Positions 53,956-62,053 of a stretch of DNA of 64,000 nt are shown here, piece after piece. The DNA is taken from the NCBI GenBank assembly GCA_947458455.1, contig CANGYJ010000003.1, positions 248,001 to 312,000 of the forward strand, in the 5' to 3' direction. The translations under genes were made by a program, and so were the position numbers. Every line of letters begins with the position of its first letter. Position 1 is the stretch's first letter. A model generated the notes under the pieces. It did not search any database and had not been told where the DNA came from. It saw nothing but the letters and a program-made list of their open reading frames with translations. Source of the DNA: Verrucomicrobiaceae bacterium. GTDB taxonomy: Bacteria > Verrucomicrobiota > Verrucomicrobiia > Verrucomicrobiales > Verrucomicrobiaceae.

Positions 53956-55073
53956 GAGTTCCAGGATTGAATGGTTTGTTGCGCTAGGCCCCAGCTCAGC
54001 GTCATGCCGAGTCCACCCATCGCGGTGACCATGGTCACACGCTCACGCGGATGCAGCACCACCTGCGTTTGGCCGATTTTGCTCTTCAAATAAATGCCCT
54101 GCCAGCGACAGGCGATGCGCAGATCCGGGATGATCGCAAAGTCACGCAGTGCGCCGAGGATGAGTTCATCCACCTCCGGCTGGCTGCCGGGCGGCAGGTC
54201 CTGGCCATACTCGTGTGAGTCGCCCAGCGTGAGCGTGCCATCATGATGCTGCGCAGCGATGACATGCACGCCCCAGCGATGATGCTCCGGCAGCTCCGCC
54301 TCCAGCCGCATGCGCAGCTTGGCCGTGCTGGGGCAATCACGAAACGCGGGATAGTGGCACAGCGTCAGGTCGCTGACAAAAATGGCTCCGAGTTCAAATC
54401 CCGCCCGCTGCGGCACCGTGCGCATCATTTGCAGACGACACGGCTGGATCTGCGCCGACGCCAGCTCTCCAGGAAAGAACAGCCGCATTTCCTCACCTGC
54501 GGCGATGACGAGCTGATCGAAGGCAAACGTCCGGCCATCAGCGGTGTCCACGCTGTCCGCATGAACCTTCACCGCAGGCGTGCCGAAGTGGATCGTCACC
54601 CCGAGCTGCCTCGCGTAATCCGTCAGCGCCGGGATGGCCGTTGGCGTGTGGATGACCGTTTCCTCGCTGCTGAACAAAGCCCCGCGCAGCCCCTGCGGAT
54701 TCGCTGCCGGAAAGCGTCGCGTGACTTCCTCAGCCTCCAGCAGTTCGAAGTCACCATTCGCCGCGCTGAACTCATTCAGCACACTCCACGCCTCCTCGCG
54801 GTAGGCGAGACTCAGCGAACCTTTGTCACTGTGCCAGATGCCTGCGGCTGCCGCGATCTGCTTCCACCGCTTCACCCCAAACAGCGCCTGATCACGCTCC
54901 GGCCCAAACGCACAACCGATGGGCCACAACGTGCCGAAGTTCCGAATCGAAGCCCCCAGCGCACGTCCATTGCGCTCCAAGATTGTGACGGAATGTCCAG
55001 CCTCTCTCGCCGTGACGGCATGAGTGAGACCAATGACGCCTGCGCCGATGATGAGAACTCGCTGTGATGCCAT
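53952..55073 (-). CDS. FAD-dependent amine oxidoreductase of phosphonate operons (TIGR03364/PbfD-like)
   Basis: 373 residues of the glycine-oxidase/DAO family. The FAD-binding dinucleotide motif VLIIGAGVIGLTHAVTAREA is at the N terminus, followed by GASIRNFGTLWPIG and the C-terminal GQTQVVLHPRERVTMVTAMG and GLGMTLSWGLAQQTI. Members of this group lie next to phnX. A characterised relative (PbfD) oxidises N-methylated 2-aminoethylphosphonate, and to a lesser extent the free amine, to phosphonoacetaldehyde; this is knowledge of the family, not shown here. It is the first gene of the operon: oxidase, phnX, alcohol dehydrogenase, PhnZ-like protein, transporter. No obvious promoter was recognised in the short upstream region, which holds a pseudogene. 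Confidence 0.88.
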   Translation of the reverse strand: MASQRVLIIGAGVIGLTHAVTAREAGHSVTILERNGRALGASIRNFGTLWPIGCAFGPERDQALFGVKRWKQIAAAAGIWHSDKGSLSLAYREEAWSVLNEFSAANGDFELLEAEEVTRRFPAANPQGLRGALFSSEETVIHTPTAIPALTDYARQLGVTIHFGTPAVKVHADSVDTADGRTFAFDQLVIAAGEEMRLFFPGELASAQIQPCRLQMMRTVPQRAGFELGAIFVSDLTLCHYPAFRDCPSTAKLRMRLEAELPEHHRWGVHVIAAQHHDGTLTLGDSHEYGQDLPPGSQPEVDELILGALRDFAIIPDLRIACRWQGIYLKSKIGQTQVVLHPRERVTMVTAMGGLGMTLSWGLAQQTIQSWNS

Positions 55074-55094
55074 GCGTGGTAGGGAAGGGCGGAA

Positions 55095-55366
55095 TCAGTG
55101 GCTCGCATGACGACGATGTCCAGTGTCAGCGAGCTTGAAATGCGGCCTCGGTTTCGATGATTCAATCCAGATGCCGATCTCGCGGCCGTGCATACGCGCG
55201 GGGCCGAATGGATGTCTCTGGCGAGCACCAAACTGAACACCCAGCGGGCTTTGAGTTCGGTGAAGTTGCTCGTATCCCACGGTTGCGGCACAAGAAGATT
55301 GCTGAGCGAAAGCAGCGCGAGGTCGGTTGGATGGGTGGGTGGCGTTTTGGGCAATCGAATCGCCAA
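55095..55366 (-). pseudogene. Frameshifted fragment related to the exported protein at 49234-50193
   Basis: Two minus-strand frames together match one stretch of the intact gene. One frame gives LLVPQPWDTSNFTELKA (intact: LIVSQAWDAGAFTGLKV) and the other gives PLGVQFG...MHGREIGIWIESSKPRP (intact: PVGFQFG...VHGREVGIWIDSDHPRP). The switch between frames is at about 55270. Only ~90 residues of the ~319 remain, with neither the signal peptide nor the C terminus. It lies directly downstream of the truncated membrane gene at 55402-55587, whose intact relative belongs to the same operon as the intact version of this gene. Confidence 0.75.
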
Positions 55367-55401
55367 TCCTTCGGGAAGCCAGCCAAAGTAAAAAGGAGTA
55401 G

Positions 55402-55587
55402 CTAGAGCACCAGGACGATAATCCTAATGAGCCGCGTCATGCCGATGGCTCGTGGCGTGGGATCGCTCTGATCCTCCCACCAGTCGCGGTCACGACTGGT
55501 GAGCGAGTGACGGGGAGCCACGGCGGCGATGAGTGCCACCAGCACGGCACCCCAAATCCACGCGGGAGGAATGAAGTCAGTGATCAT
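55402..55587 (-). pseudogene. Truncated copy of the small two-helix membrane gene (premature TAG)
   Basis: 61 codons, MITDFIPPAWIWGAVLVALI and on through SRDRDWWEDQSDPTPRAIGM, closely similar to the gene at 44615-44890. Where the intact copy has CTC-TCG-CTA, this copy has CTC-TAG-CTA: one base change creates the stop at 55402. Translation beyond it would restore most of the second helix (LAGFPKDW versus LAGFPKAW), and the original stop is also lost. The ATG overlaps the stop of the upstream gene by four bases. The first helix and loop could still be made. Confidence 0.7.
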
Positions 55588-56633
55588 GGCGAAGTCTGTT
55601 TCAAGTTGAGGAGAAAAGCGATTAACTGATTCAAGCTCTCCTTCGCCTCGCCAAGCTGAGTGCCAGCTGGGACTTGGTTTGAATCCCCGAGCTCAAAGGT
55701 GCCAGCGGGGAGGTTGAAGAAATACCACGCAGGCTCGAACTGGATGAAGCGGCAGTTTTTGTCGAGGGCACTCTGGGTCCAGGCGATGATCTCCTTCGGC
55801 TTCGTGTCCATGTAGGTGAAGTTGTGGAGCCAGCTTTGATTCGAGAGGCCGTAGCCTGCGGCTCCATCTTGGGGGAAGGACTCGACGGCGGTGTGCCAGG
55901 TGCTGAGGCGTGGAATGGAGGCTTCGTTCGGCTCGTTGTTGTTGTAGGTCACGGTGACGACGCCAGGATGCAGGCGCAGCAGGGCTTTGACCTGCTCCGT
56001 GTAGCGGGGCATCTCCTTGTCCCACGGCGAAAAGGGCATCCAGCCAAAGTCAGCCCACTGCACAAACATGGCGTGCTCTTTGGCGAAACGGATGAAGCCC
56101 TCCGCGAGATCGGAGCGAAAGAAGGTGTCGGCAGGCAACTTATCGCCCGGGCGTTTCAGTTCCGGGTTCGTGGTCTTCATCGCCCGGATGCCGTAGTCCT
56201 GACCAAAGACTTCCATGAAACGCAATCCGACGAGCGAGGCACCATAAGTGGTCTTCAGCTCGGCAAGCTGCTCCAGCGAGATCGACAAGCCGTGGCTGGA
56301 ATCAAACGGCGCATTCGCAGGACCATTCGCGCCGAGGGTGAAGCTATCCGACGAGATAACATCGAGCACGAAGGGCATTTTATGCGCCACCAGCGTGTCG
56401 AGCGCCAGCGTGAGGCGCACTTTGTCTTTGACCATCGGATTGAGCAGCACACTCACGTCGTAGCGCTCTCGCAGCGGCTCCAAGACCTGCACTATTCGCG
56501 TGAGTGCCTCCACCTCGCCATTCGCGACAACGCCGTTGCCGAAGCCTTGGTCGATGGAAAAGATGAGGTTGGTTTTGGGTAGAGCGGCGAAGACTGGGGA
56601 ACCAAGGATAACCAGAGCTAGGAGCAGTTTCAT
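55584..56633 (-). CDS. Exported protein of unknown function
   Basis: 349 residues with signal peptide MKLLLALVILGSPVFA. The mature part begins KTNLIFSIDQGFGNGVVANG and shows alternating strands and helices, including VSVLLNPMVKDKVRLTLALD, LVGLRFMEVFGQDYGIRAM, FVQWADFGWMPFSPWDKEM, VVTVTYNNNEPNEAS and the aromatic CRFIQFEPAWYFFNLPAG. This resembles a TIM-barrel glycoside-hydrolase layout with acidic residues after strands (for example NNNEPNE), but no family is assigned. The small truncated membrane gene follows with a four-base overlap. Confidence 0.7.
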   Translation of the reverse strand: MKLLLALVILGSPVFAALPKTNLIFSIDQGFGNGVVANGEVEALTRIVQVLEPLRERYDVSVLLNPMVKDKVRLTLALDTLVAHKMPFVLDVISSDSFTLGANGPANAPFDSSHGLSISLEQLAELKTTYGASLVGLRFMEVFGQDYGIRAMKTTNPELKRPGDKLPADTFFRSDLAEGFIRFAKEHAMFVQWADFGWMPFSPWDKEMPRYTEQVKALLRLHPGVVTVTYNNNEPNEASIPRLSTWHTAVESFPQDGAAGYGLSNQSWLHNFTYMDTKPKEIIAWTQSALDKNCRFIQFEPAWYFFNLPAGTFELGDSNQVPAGTQLGEAKESLNQLIAFLLNLKQTSP

Positions 56634-56765
56634 TTCAGAAACCTACGCTCTCGATCCATCGGATTCGCAGGCGAATCGTGCCGTCTTTAGCTTCATTCCA
56701 TCACGACAACATCAACGCCACCAGAATCCCCTTGCAAGCTCGGCCGATTCTCTCCCCATACTCGC

Positions 56766-57176
56766 ATGTCACTCCTCCCGCGCTCCAAAGAGGATCCCTG
56801 GCAGCTCAAGACGGCTCCAGGCACGGCTGAGTTCACCATGCACACGGACACGAACAAGGAAGGCGTGGCCGTGCTCGTCTGCACCGTGGGCAAGACAGTA
56901 CTGCACTATGATGCTCGGTGCCTTGCTGATCTCCATGCGATGCTCAAGAAGCATGGCGACTGGATGGACCTTGGTGGCGCAGACGAGCAAAAATCCGCCA
57001 AGGACGGCACCGTGGAGGCCTGGGGCCGTTCAGCGGACAATCCCATCGGCGGCTGGTATGGACTGAAGAAAGGATTGCGAGGAAGATTCGGCGTTTATAT
57101 CCCGCCGCTCATGGAAGCGCTTGGACTCTGCGAACTGGAGCATCAGCCGAAGAACAACCGGATGCGGGCGAAGTAG
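56766..57176 (+). CDS. Small cytoplasmic protein, possibly DUF6855
   Basis: 136 residues, no signal peptide. It begins MSLLPRSKEDPWQLKTAPGT, has a central strand-helix segment KTVLHYDARCLADLHAMLKK HGDWMDLGGADEQ, and ends with GRFGVYIPPLMEALGLCELE. The pattern PWQLKTAPGT...YDARCLADLHA resembles proteins I associate with DUF6855, but this is from memory and not certain. It converges on the pseudoprotease gene with a 12 bp gap. The function is unknown. Confidence 0.65.
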   Translation: MSLLPRSKEDPWQLKTAPGTAEFTMHTDTNKEGVAVLVCTVGKTVLHYDARCLADLHAMLKKHGDWMDLGGADEQKSAKDGTVEAWGRSADNPIGGWYGLKKGLRGRFGVYIPPLMEALGLCELEHQPKNNRMRAK

Positions 57177-57188
57177 CGTTGTTGTTGA

Positions 57189-58169
57189 TCACTTCGGCTT
57201 TGCCCACTCTGGCCGTTCCTCGATCACATAGTCAGCCACGAGATACTCCTGGCCGTTGCGGAGGATGTAGAGCTTCACGGGATGGCCCACGCCGTACATG
57301 TAGAGCCACTTCTGGAAGTCGGCCACGCTGAGGATGCGATTGTAGGAGAACTGGACGAGGATGTCGCCTTCGCGGATGCCCATTTTCTGTGCGGGGCTGT
57401 TTTCCCAGATCTCCTCGATGGCGATGCCGCCGTGATGCTTCTTCGCGGTCGGAAAGAAGCGTTTTTCAGTGTCATTCAAAGGTCGCACGGCAAAGCCGGT
57501 CCACGGGGATTTGAGGCTGCGCTTGGTTTTGAGACTGTCGTAGATGTTGAAGCAAAGGTTGATGGGCAACAGATGCGTTTCCGCCGTGTTTTCAGCATGA
57601 CCTGGCTCAGCGGCAGGTTTGAAACCGGTGTAGATGGCGGCCACCTCGCCGCTGTCGCTATAGAAGACGGGGCCGCCGGTGGATTCAGCCGGGATCGTGA
57701 GCTTGGCGCGAAACATCGTGGCAGCCAGACTGTGCTGGTAGCACTGTTTGGTGTTTAAAGCGGTCACCTGGCCTTCGATGAGCTTCAAAGCGGTGTTTTC
57801 GAGCGAAACGGCCAGCAAAGCCGCTCCGGGTGCCGGTTCGCGTTTCACGGCGGAAATAACCGGCGTGAAGGTTTCGTCGGTTTGGAGCTTCAAGATGCCC
57901 AAATTGATCGTCGGCTCGACACCGATGATTTCTGCCGCATAGCGTTTCGAGCCGGAACTGACTTCGAAATGGTCAAAGAGGCGTTCGGAGGCTTTTTCGA
58001 CGAGATTGTCATAGTTCGTGAGCACGAAACCTTCCTTCTCGACGATGAAGCCGAGTCCGCGTGCTTCCAGAAGCTGCTTCATGCCGCCGTGAATGCGCAC
58101 GACGCCGCGATCCGGTGTTTCGGCGATCAAAGAGACACTCAACAGCAAAAGGGCGAAGAACGATTTCAT
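57189..58169 (-). CDS. HtrA-like serine protease fold with PDZ domain; catalytic triad apparently lost
   Basis: 326 residues with signal peptide MKSFFALLLLSVSLIAE. The trypsin-like domain aligns with DegP-type proteins, but each triad position differs: the His position in the TNNHVV-type motif reads TNYDNLV, the Asp position in the DLAVLK-type motif reads INLGILKL, and the Ser in GNSGGP reads ESTGGP. A C-terminal PDZ domain spans about residues 225-320 (GGIAIEEIWENSPAQKMGIR, then EGDILVQFSYN). It is therefore probably a binding protein or chaperone rather than a protease. Its ATG overlaps the stop of the upstream cytochrome-type gene by four bases, so the two are coupled. Confidence 0.85.
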   Translation of the reverse strand: MKSFFALLLLSVSLIAETPDRGVVRIHGGMKQLLEARGLGFIVEKEGFVLTNYDNLVEKASERLFDHFEVSSGSKRYAAEIIGVEPTINLGILKLQTDETFTPVISAVKREPAPGAALLAVSLENTALKLIEGQVTALNTKQCYQHSLAATMFRAKLTIPAESTGGPVFYSDSGEVAAIYTGFKPAAEPGHAENTAETHLLPINLCFNIYDSLKTKRSLKSPWTGFAVRPLNDTEKRFFPTAKKHHGGIAIEEIWENSPAQKMGIREGDILVQFSYNRILSVADFQKWLYMYGVGHPVKLYILRNGQEYLVADYVIEERPEWAKPK

Positions 58170-58609
58170 GGAGCAAAGGATTGGTTGAAGGGATTCACCT
58201 CGGTGCCCGGCGTGATGCGGATGAAACCATGCTGGGTGGCGGTGTGGCAGGCATTGCAGGTCTGGACGATGGCGTTCATGCCTTCACGCATGCGCTTCAC
58301 ATCCTTCACTCTCACTGCTTCCTGCATCGGCGCATACGCCGGATGCGCCAAGCGGTCGATCAGCAGCGCGATGGGCAGGTTTTCATACTCGGGTGCTTCG
58401 GTTTGGATCTTGCGAAGCTGTTCCTGGCTTTCATGAAGGTAAAAAGCGGCCAGCTCGGCGTTTCCGGCATCCGCTGACAAAGCGAGCTTGTGTGTGAGAC
58501 GTTGCAGATCGCCCATGAGCAGCGCCAGCTCGGGTGTATTCGATGTTTCTTCGACCGGGGCGAGCTGCGCCGCGGTCACAGCGGCGAGCGCGAGGATTTT
58601 CCAGTTCAT
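58166..58609 (-). CDS. Small exported heme protein (cytochrome c'-like helical bundle)
   Basis: 147 residues from ATG at 58609 with signal peptide MNWKILALAAVTAAQLAP. Four amphipathic helices are predicted, and a single CxxCH heme motif lies near the C terminus: NAIVQTCNACHTATQHGFIR. A C-terminal heme motif after a helical bundle is the layout of cytochrome c' and c556 proteins, though this one has a short tail after the heme. It is cotranscribed with the pseudoprotease downstream. Its redox partner is unknown. Confidence 0.8.
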   Translation of the reverse strand: MNWKILALAAVTAAQLAPVEETSNTPELALLMGDLQRLTHKLALSADAGNAELAAFYLHESQEQLRKIQTEAPEYENLPIALLIDRLAHPAYAPMQEAVRVKDVKRMREGMNAIVQTCNACHTATQHGFIRITPGTEVNPFNQSFAP

Positions 58610-58794
58610 CCCCGACTCACTTCGCGAGGCAGCGTGGATCAATCCACTTCATGCAACAATTTCGACGACTGGCACGGGCAGTCGCGGCTGCTTGGTGACA
58701 ATAAACTCACTGCCAAAAACGTCGCGATGCAGCATGCGACGTTGGTTCAATTGAAGCTACTTCATGCGGCGAACTTAACCCCCTCAGGTTCGCC

Positions 58795-61239
58795 ATGCTC
58801 CCAATTCCTCACTCCGTTGCTACCAACGTTTTCGTTCGCGCGGTCGCGATCTATGTCTGCGGTTTTCTCTTCTTCCTTCTGATGTGCGCTATGGCATCAG
58901 CTCAGTCCTACACCTCCACCAGCGCCACGACGGCCTGGAATGCGGCGCGTTGGAACAACACTGCCGACGCCGCGCCCTACACCAGTACGTTCACTGCGAA
59001 CAACGCAGTCTCGTTCACCTCGGGCACCTATACCTTCGCGGGTATGGGGGCGACGACGAATGTAGGCAATGTCACTGTCGCTAGCGGTGTGACGGTGAAC
59101 TTTGCCTCCATCGGCAGCACCTTTGCCACAGGCGGCAATGTGCGGACGATCGACGTAGGCGCGGGTGGGCTTTTCGACCTCAATGGGAACAGTGTCTCCA
59201 CCGCAGCAGGCACAGGTTTGATCAAAAGCGGAGCGGGTGTTTTCGGAACAGGAGCAGGCGCTTTCACAGGAGGTTTTACGCTCAATGCAGGGACTGTCAT
59301 CGCACGAGGAACAACCGGGCTGGGGTCTGGAGTAACCAACCTCTTGACGCTTAACGGTGGCACGCTTGCATCTAATGCCACCCGTAGTTTTGATAACACT
59401 CGTTTTGCCGGGGGTATCGTGATTGGCGGTAGCGTTCAGTTTGGTGAACTGGCGACTGTAGTTTCCATAGCAAGCAGTTCGGCCAACCTCTCGTTTGCCA
59501 ACAATGTGAGTCTCGGAAGCGCTGATCGGACCCTGACTCAAGGCAACAACGGGGCCAATACCTTCAGTGGTATCATCTCGAACAGCGGCAGCAATGGCAT
59601 CACCTTCGCTGCCAATATCAATACGGATGGGCGGTTTGAGATCACAAACACAGCCAACACCTTCACTGGCGACATCAAGATCAACGGCGGCGAAGTGCGC
59701 TTCACCGCCGATGGCAGCCTCGGGAACGCGGCGAATGACATCATTATTGACGGCGGCCGCTTAGCCACGGCGAATACCGTGACCTATGCTCTGGGTGCTG
59801 GACGCCAAATCTTTGTGGGTGACAATGCAGGCACCGGGATCAGCACACCAGGAACCGGTGTGCTCACCTATAACGGTGCCATTGCCAATAAGAGCGGTGA
59901 AACAGGCGCATGGGCCAAACAGGGTGGTGGCACGCTGGCGCTGGGCGGTGTGAGCACCTACACGGGAGACACGGCGATCAACAACGGCACGGTGCAGCTC
60001 ACGACGGGCAATGATCGCCTGCCCACCACCACGACGGTCAGCCTGGGACAAGCGGCGAGCTCTAATCTAGGCATTCTCGACCTCAACGGACGCAATCAGC
60101 AGATCGCTGGACTGAACTCCGTCACCGGAACGAATGCCACGGCCTCCAACAACACCGTTACTTCTTCCACGGCGGCTACGCTGACCCTCGGCGGCAGTGG
60201 TAGCTATAGCTATGGCGACGGCACGGACGCGAACTCTGGCACGATCACCGGCTCGATCACTCTCGTGAAGAGCGGCGGCGGTACGCAAACCTTTGGTGAG
60301 GCCAACACCTACACTGGCAAGACCAGCATCACGGGCGGCTTCATCGCCGGAAGCGGCGAGAGCGTCTTTGGAACGAATCCGGGCAGCTTCTCGGCGGATC
60401 AGATCACGCTTAACGGCGGCGGCGTGAAGGCCACGGGTAACATTGCCTTCAATAGCAATCGAGGCATCACCCTCGGCTCCGGCGGTGGCACGCTGGACAC
60501 GAATGGAAGTAGCATCAGCCTCACCAATGAGGTCACCGGCAGCGGTCTGCTCACGAAACAGGGCGCTGGCACGCTGACTTTGAATTCAGCGAACACGCAC
60601 AGCGGCGGGGTCACGGTGACAGCTGGCACAGTCGCGGTGAAAAACACCACCGGCTCCGCCACGGGCAGCGGCGATGTCACGGTCACGGGAAGCACCATTC
60701 TCGGCACGGGGCGCGTTTCTCCAGCCTCGGGTGGCTCGGTGATTTTTGGAAATGCGGCGATCCTTTCCGTCGGCGATGCGGGCGATACGAGTGGCAAGAG
60801 ACTGATCTTCACCCCGGCGAGTGGCACGATGAACACCACGTTTCAATCGGGCAGTGTGGTTGAATTTGATCTGTTCACCGGAGCTGGCTCTGGCGACAAC
60901 AGCGGCATCGGCACCGCCGCGGATGCCCTGCAATGGGGCGGCACGCTGGTCCTGCAAAGCAATGTGAAGCTCCGCGTGAACAATCCGAACGGCATGACCA
61001 CCTTCGCCGAAGGAGACACCTGGAAGGTTCTAGACTGGACCACCATTGCTGGCAGCGCTCCTTCCGGCACATTTGAAGCTTCGATGCTGGAACTGCCAAC
61101 GCTCACGGGCCTGATCGGCTGGGACACGAGCAACCTTTATACCGCTGGCACGATCGGAATCATCCAGGTGCCGGAGCCTTCGCGAGCGGTTTTGATGCTC
61201 GGCGGGCTGATGGCGGCAGTGGTGCGCCGGAGAAGGTAA
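58795..61239 (+). CDS. Autotransporter-associated beta-strand repeat protein with PEP-CTERM signal
   Basis: 814 residues. A long N-terminal signal sequence (VRAVAIYVCGFLFFLLMCAM, cleavage after ASA) precedes a Gly/Ser/Thr/Asn-rich beta-helix of repeats of the type LVKSGGGTQTFGEANTYTGK and LLTKQGAGTLTLNSANTHSG. These are the autotransporter-associated beta-strand repeats (PATR type). The C terminus QVPEPSRAVLMLGGLMAAVV followed by RRRR is a PEP-CTERM sorting signal; no outer-membrane barrel is present, so this is not a true autotransporter. It is probably a surface adhesin or matrix protein exported through the exosortase route. The ECF sigma factor gene follows convergently with a 55 bp gap. 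Confidence 0.9.
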   Translation: MLPIPHSVATNVFVRAVAIYVCGFLFFLLMCAMASAQSYTSTSATTAWNAARWNNTADAAPYTSTFTANNAVSFTSGTYTFAGMGATTNVGNVTVASGVTVNFASIGSTFATGGNVRTIDVGAGGLFDLNGNSVSTAAGTGLIKSGAGVFGTGAGAFTGGFTLNAGTVIARGTTGLGSGVTNLLTLNGGTLASNATRSFDNTRFAGGIVIGGSVQFGELATVVSIASSSANLSFANNVSLGSADRTLTQGNNGANTFSGIISNSGSNGITFAANINTDGRFEITNTANTFTGDIKINGGEVRFTADGSLGNAANDIIIDGGRLATANTVTYALGAGRQIFVGDNAGTGISTPGTGVLTYNGAIANKSGETGAWAKQGGGTLALGGVSTYTGDTAINNGTVQLTTGNDRLPTTTTVSLGQAASSNLGILDLNGRNQQIAGLNSVTGTNATASNNTVTSSTAATLTLGGSGSYSYGDGTDANSGTITGSITLVKSGGGTQTFGEANTYTGKTSITGGFIAGSGESVFGTNPGSFSADQITLNGGGVKATGNIAFNSNRGITLGSGGGTLDTNGSSISLTNEVTGSGLLTKQGAGTLTLNSANTHSGGVTVTAGTVAVKNTTGSATGSGDVTVTGSTILGTGRVSPASGGSVIFGNAAILSVGDAGDTSGKRLIFTPASGTMNTTFQSGSVVEFDLFTGAGSGDNSGIGTAADALQWGGTLVLQSNVKLRVNNPNGMTTFAEGDTWKVLDWTTIAGSAPSGTFEASMLELPTLTGLIGWDTSNLYTAGTIGIIQVPEPSRAVLMLGGLMAAVVRRRR

Positions 61240-61294
61240 TTCAGCGCCTTCGCACATCACGCTCATGTGAGTGGAAGCTCTGGAAGTCATTTCG

Positions 61295-61897
61295 CTAGCT
61301 GGAAATCGTTGCGGCGATGAGATCGTGGTAGCAGCTGGCTTCACTGCGGATCATTTCACGCAGGCGCATACGCGCCCGATGAGCGGCCACGCGTTGCTTT
61401 CCAGTCGCGGCAGGGCCGTCGTCGGCAAGGATGCCCTCCATGACCGGCCAGGCGGCAGGCTTTATGGTTGTGCGAAGCCTGATCAAGCTGCGTTTAAGCA
61501 CGTTCATGGCCCATCGCCGGTCGTGCAGTACATCGGGAGCCTCGCCACAAGTGATCTCGAGCCCTTCATCGGCCAGAACATCAAGGGATTCAACGCAAAC
61601 AGCACCGCCCCGGCGCAACCTGGATCGGTGGCGATGCTGGTTGATGATCATCCAGCGCAGTGTGCGCGCGAGCCAAGCCCGGCGGGCCTGATAAGGCCGC
61701 TCGGCCAGTGTGCGAAACAACCCAAGGTGGAAGATACGAAGAAAAAGCTCCTGAACCAAATCCTGGGCCTCATGCTCATCCACGCCACGCTGGCGCGAGA
61801 GGTGCAGCAGCTCGGCAAGGTGCTGATCATAAAGAATGGAACACGCCGTATTGTCGGCATAAGCCTGAGGTGGACTATCAAGATGAGCGTGTGACAC
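61295..61897 (-). CDS. ECF-type RNA polymerase sigma factor, paralog of 33751-34338
   Basis: 200 residues from GTG at 61897. This start is chosen because it gives the same N-terminal length as the paralog and leaves an AT-richer upstream region with a motif at the expected distance; the frame continues to an ATG at 62023 and TTG at 61915. Region 2 reads ILYDQHLAELLHLSRQRGVD, then EHEAQDLVQELFLRIFHLG and RRAWLARTLRWMIINQHRHR. The C-terminal basic helix is KQRVAAHRARMRLREMIRSE. It lies between a PEP-CTERM surface protein (convergent) and a divergent gene. No anti-sigma gene is adjacent. The target genes are unknown. Confidence 0.85.
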   Translation of the reverse strand: MSHAHLDSPPQAYADNTACSILYDQHLAELLHLSRQRGVDEHEAQDLVQELFLRIFHLGLFRTLAERPYQARRAWLARTLRWMIINQHRHRSRLRRGGAVCVESLDVLADEGLEITCGEAPDVLHDRRWAMNVLKRSLIRLRTTIKPAAWPVMEGILADDGPAATGKQRVAAHRARMRLREMIRSEASCYHDLIAATISS

Positions 61898-61927
61898 AAA
61901 GTTGTGTTGATTCAAAACGGAATTAGT

Positions 61928-61949
61928 CTCAACACACGATGCTGTCACA
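61928..61949 (-). promoter_or_regulatory. Possible upstream element resembling the 20-22 kb motif
   Basis: On the minus strand TGTGAC is followed after ten bases by GTTGAG. The near edge of the GTCAC (plus-strand 61944) is 47 bases upstream of the chosen GTG at 61897. The copies before 21245 and 22222 have TGTGAC, nine bases, then TTTGAG or GTTGAG. The match is short and the start codon is not certain. Confidence 0.3.
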
Positions 61950-62053
61950 AACGTTAGTGAGTCTGCACGCCCATTTGAACACGCTGTCTGAAACTCTTTA
62001 GACACATACTTGAACGGTCGCATGGACCGTAACACACTCGTCACATCCAACGC

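Noticed and set aside
58810-61240. Possible CRISPR-like or tandem DNA repeats in the repeat-rich PEP-CTERM gene
   Set aside because: The repetition is at the protein level (beta-strand repeats) and varies in length and sequence; no regular repeat/spacer structure exists.
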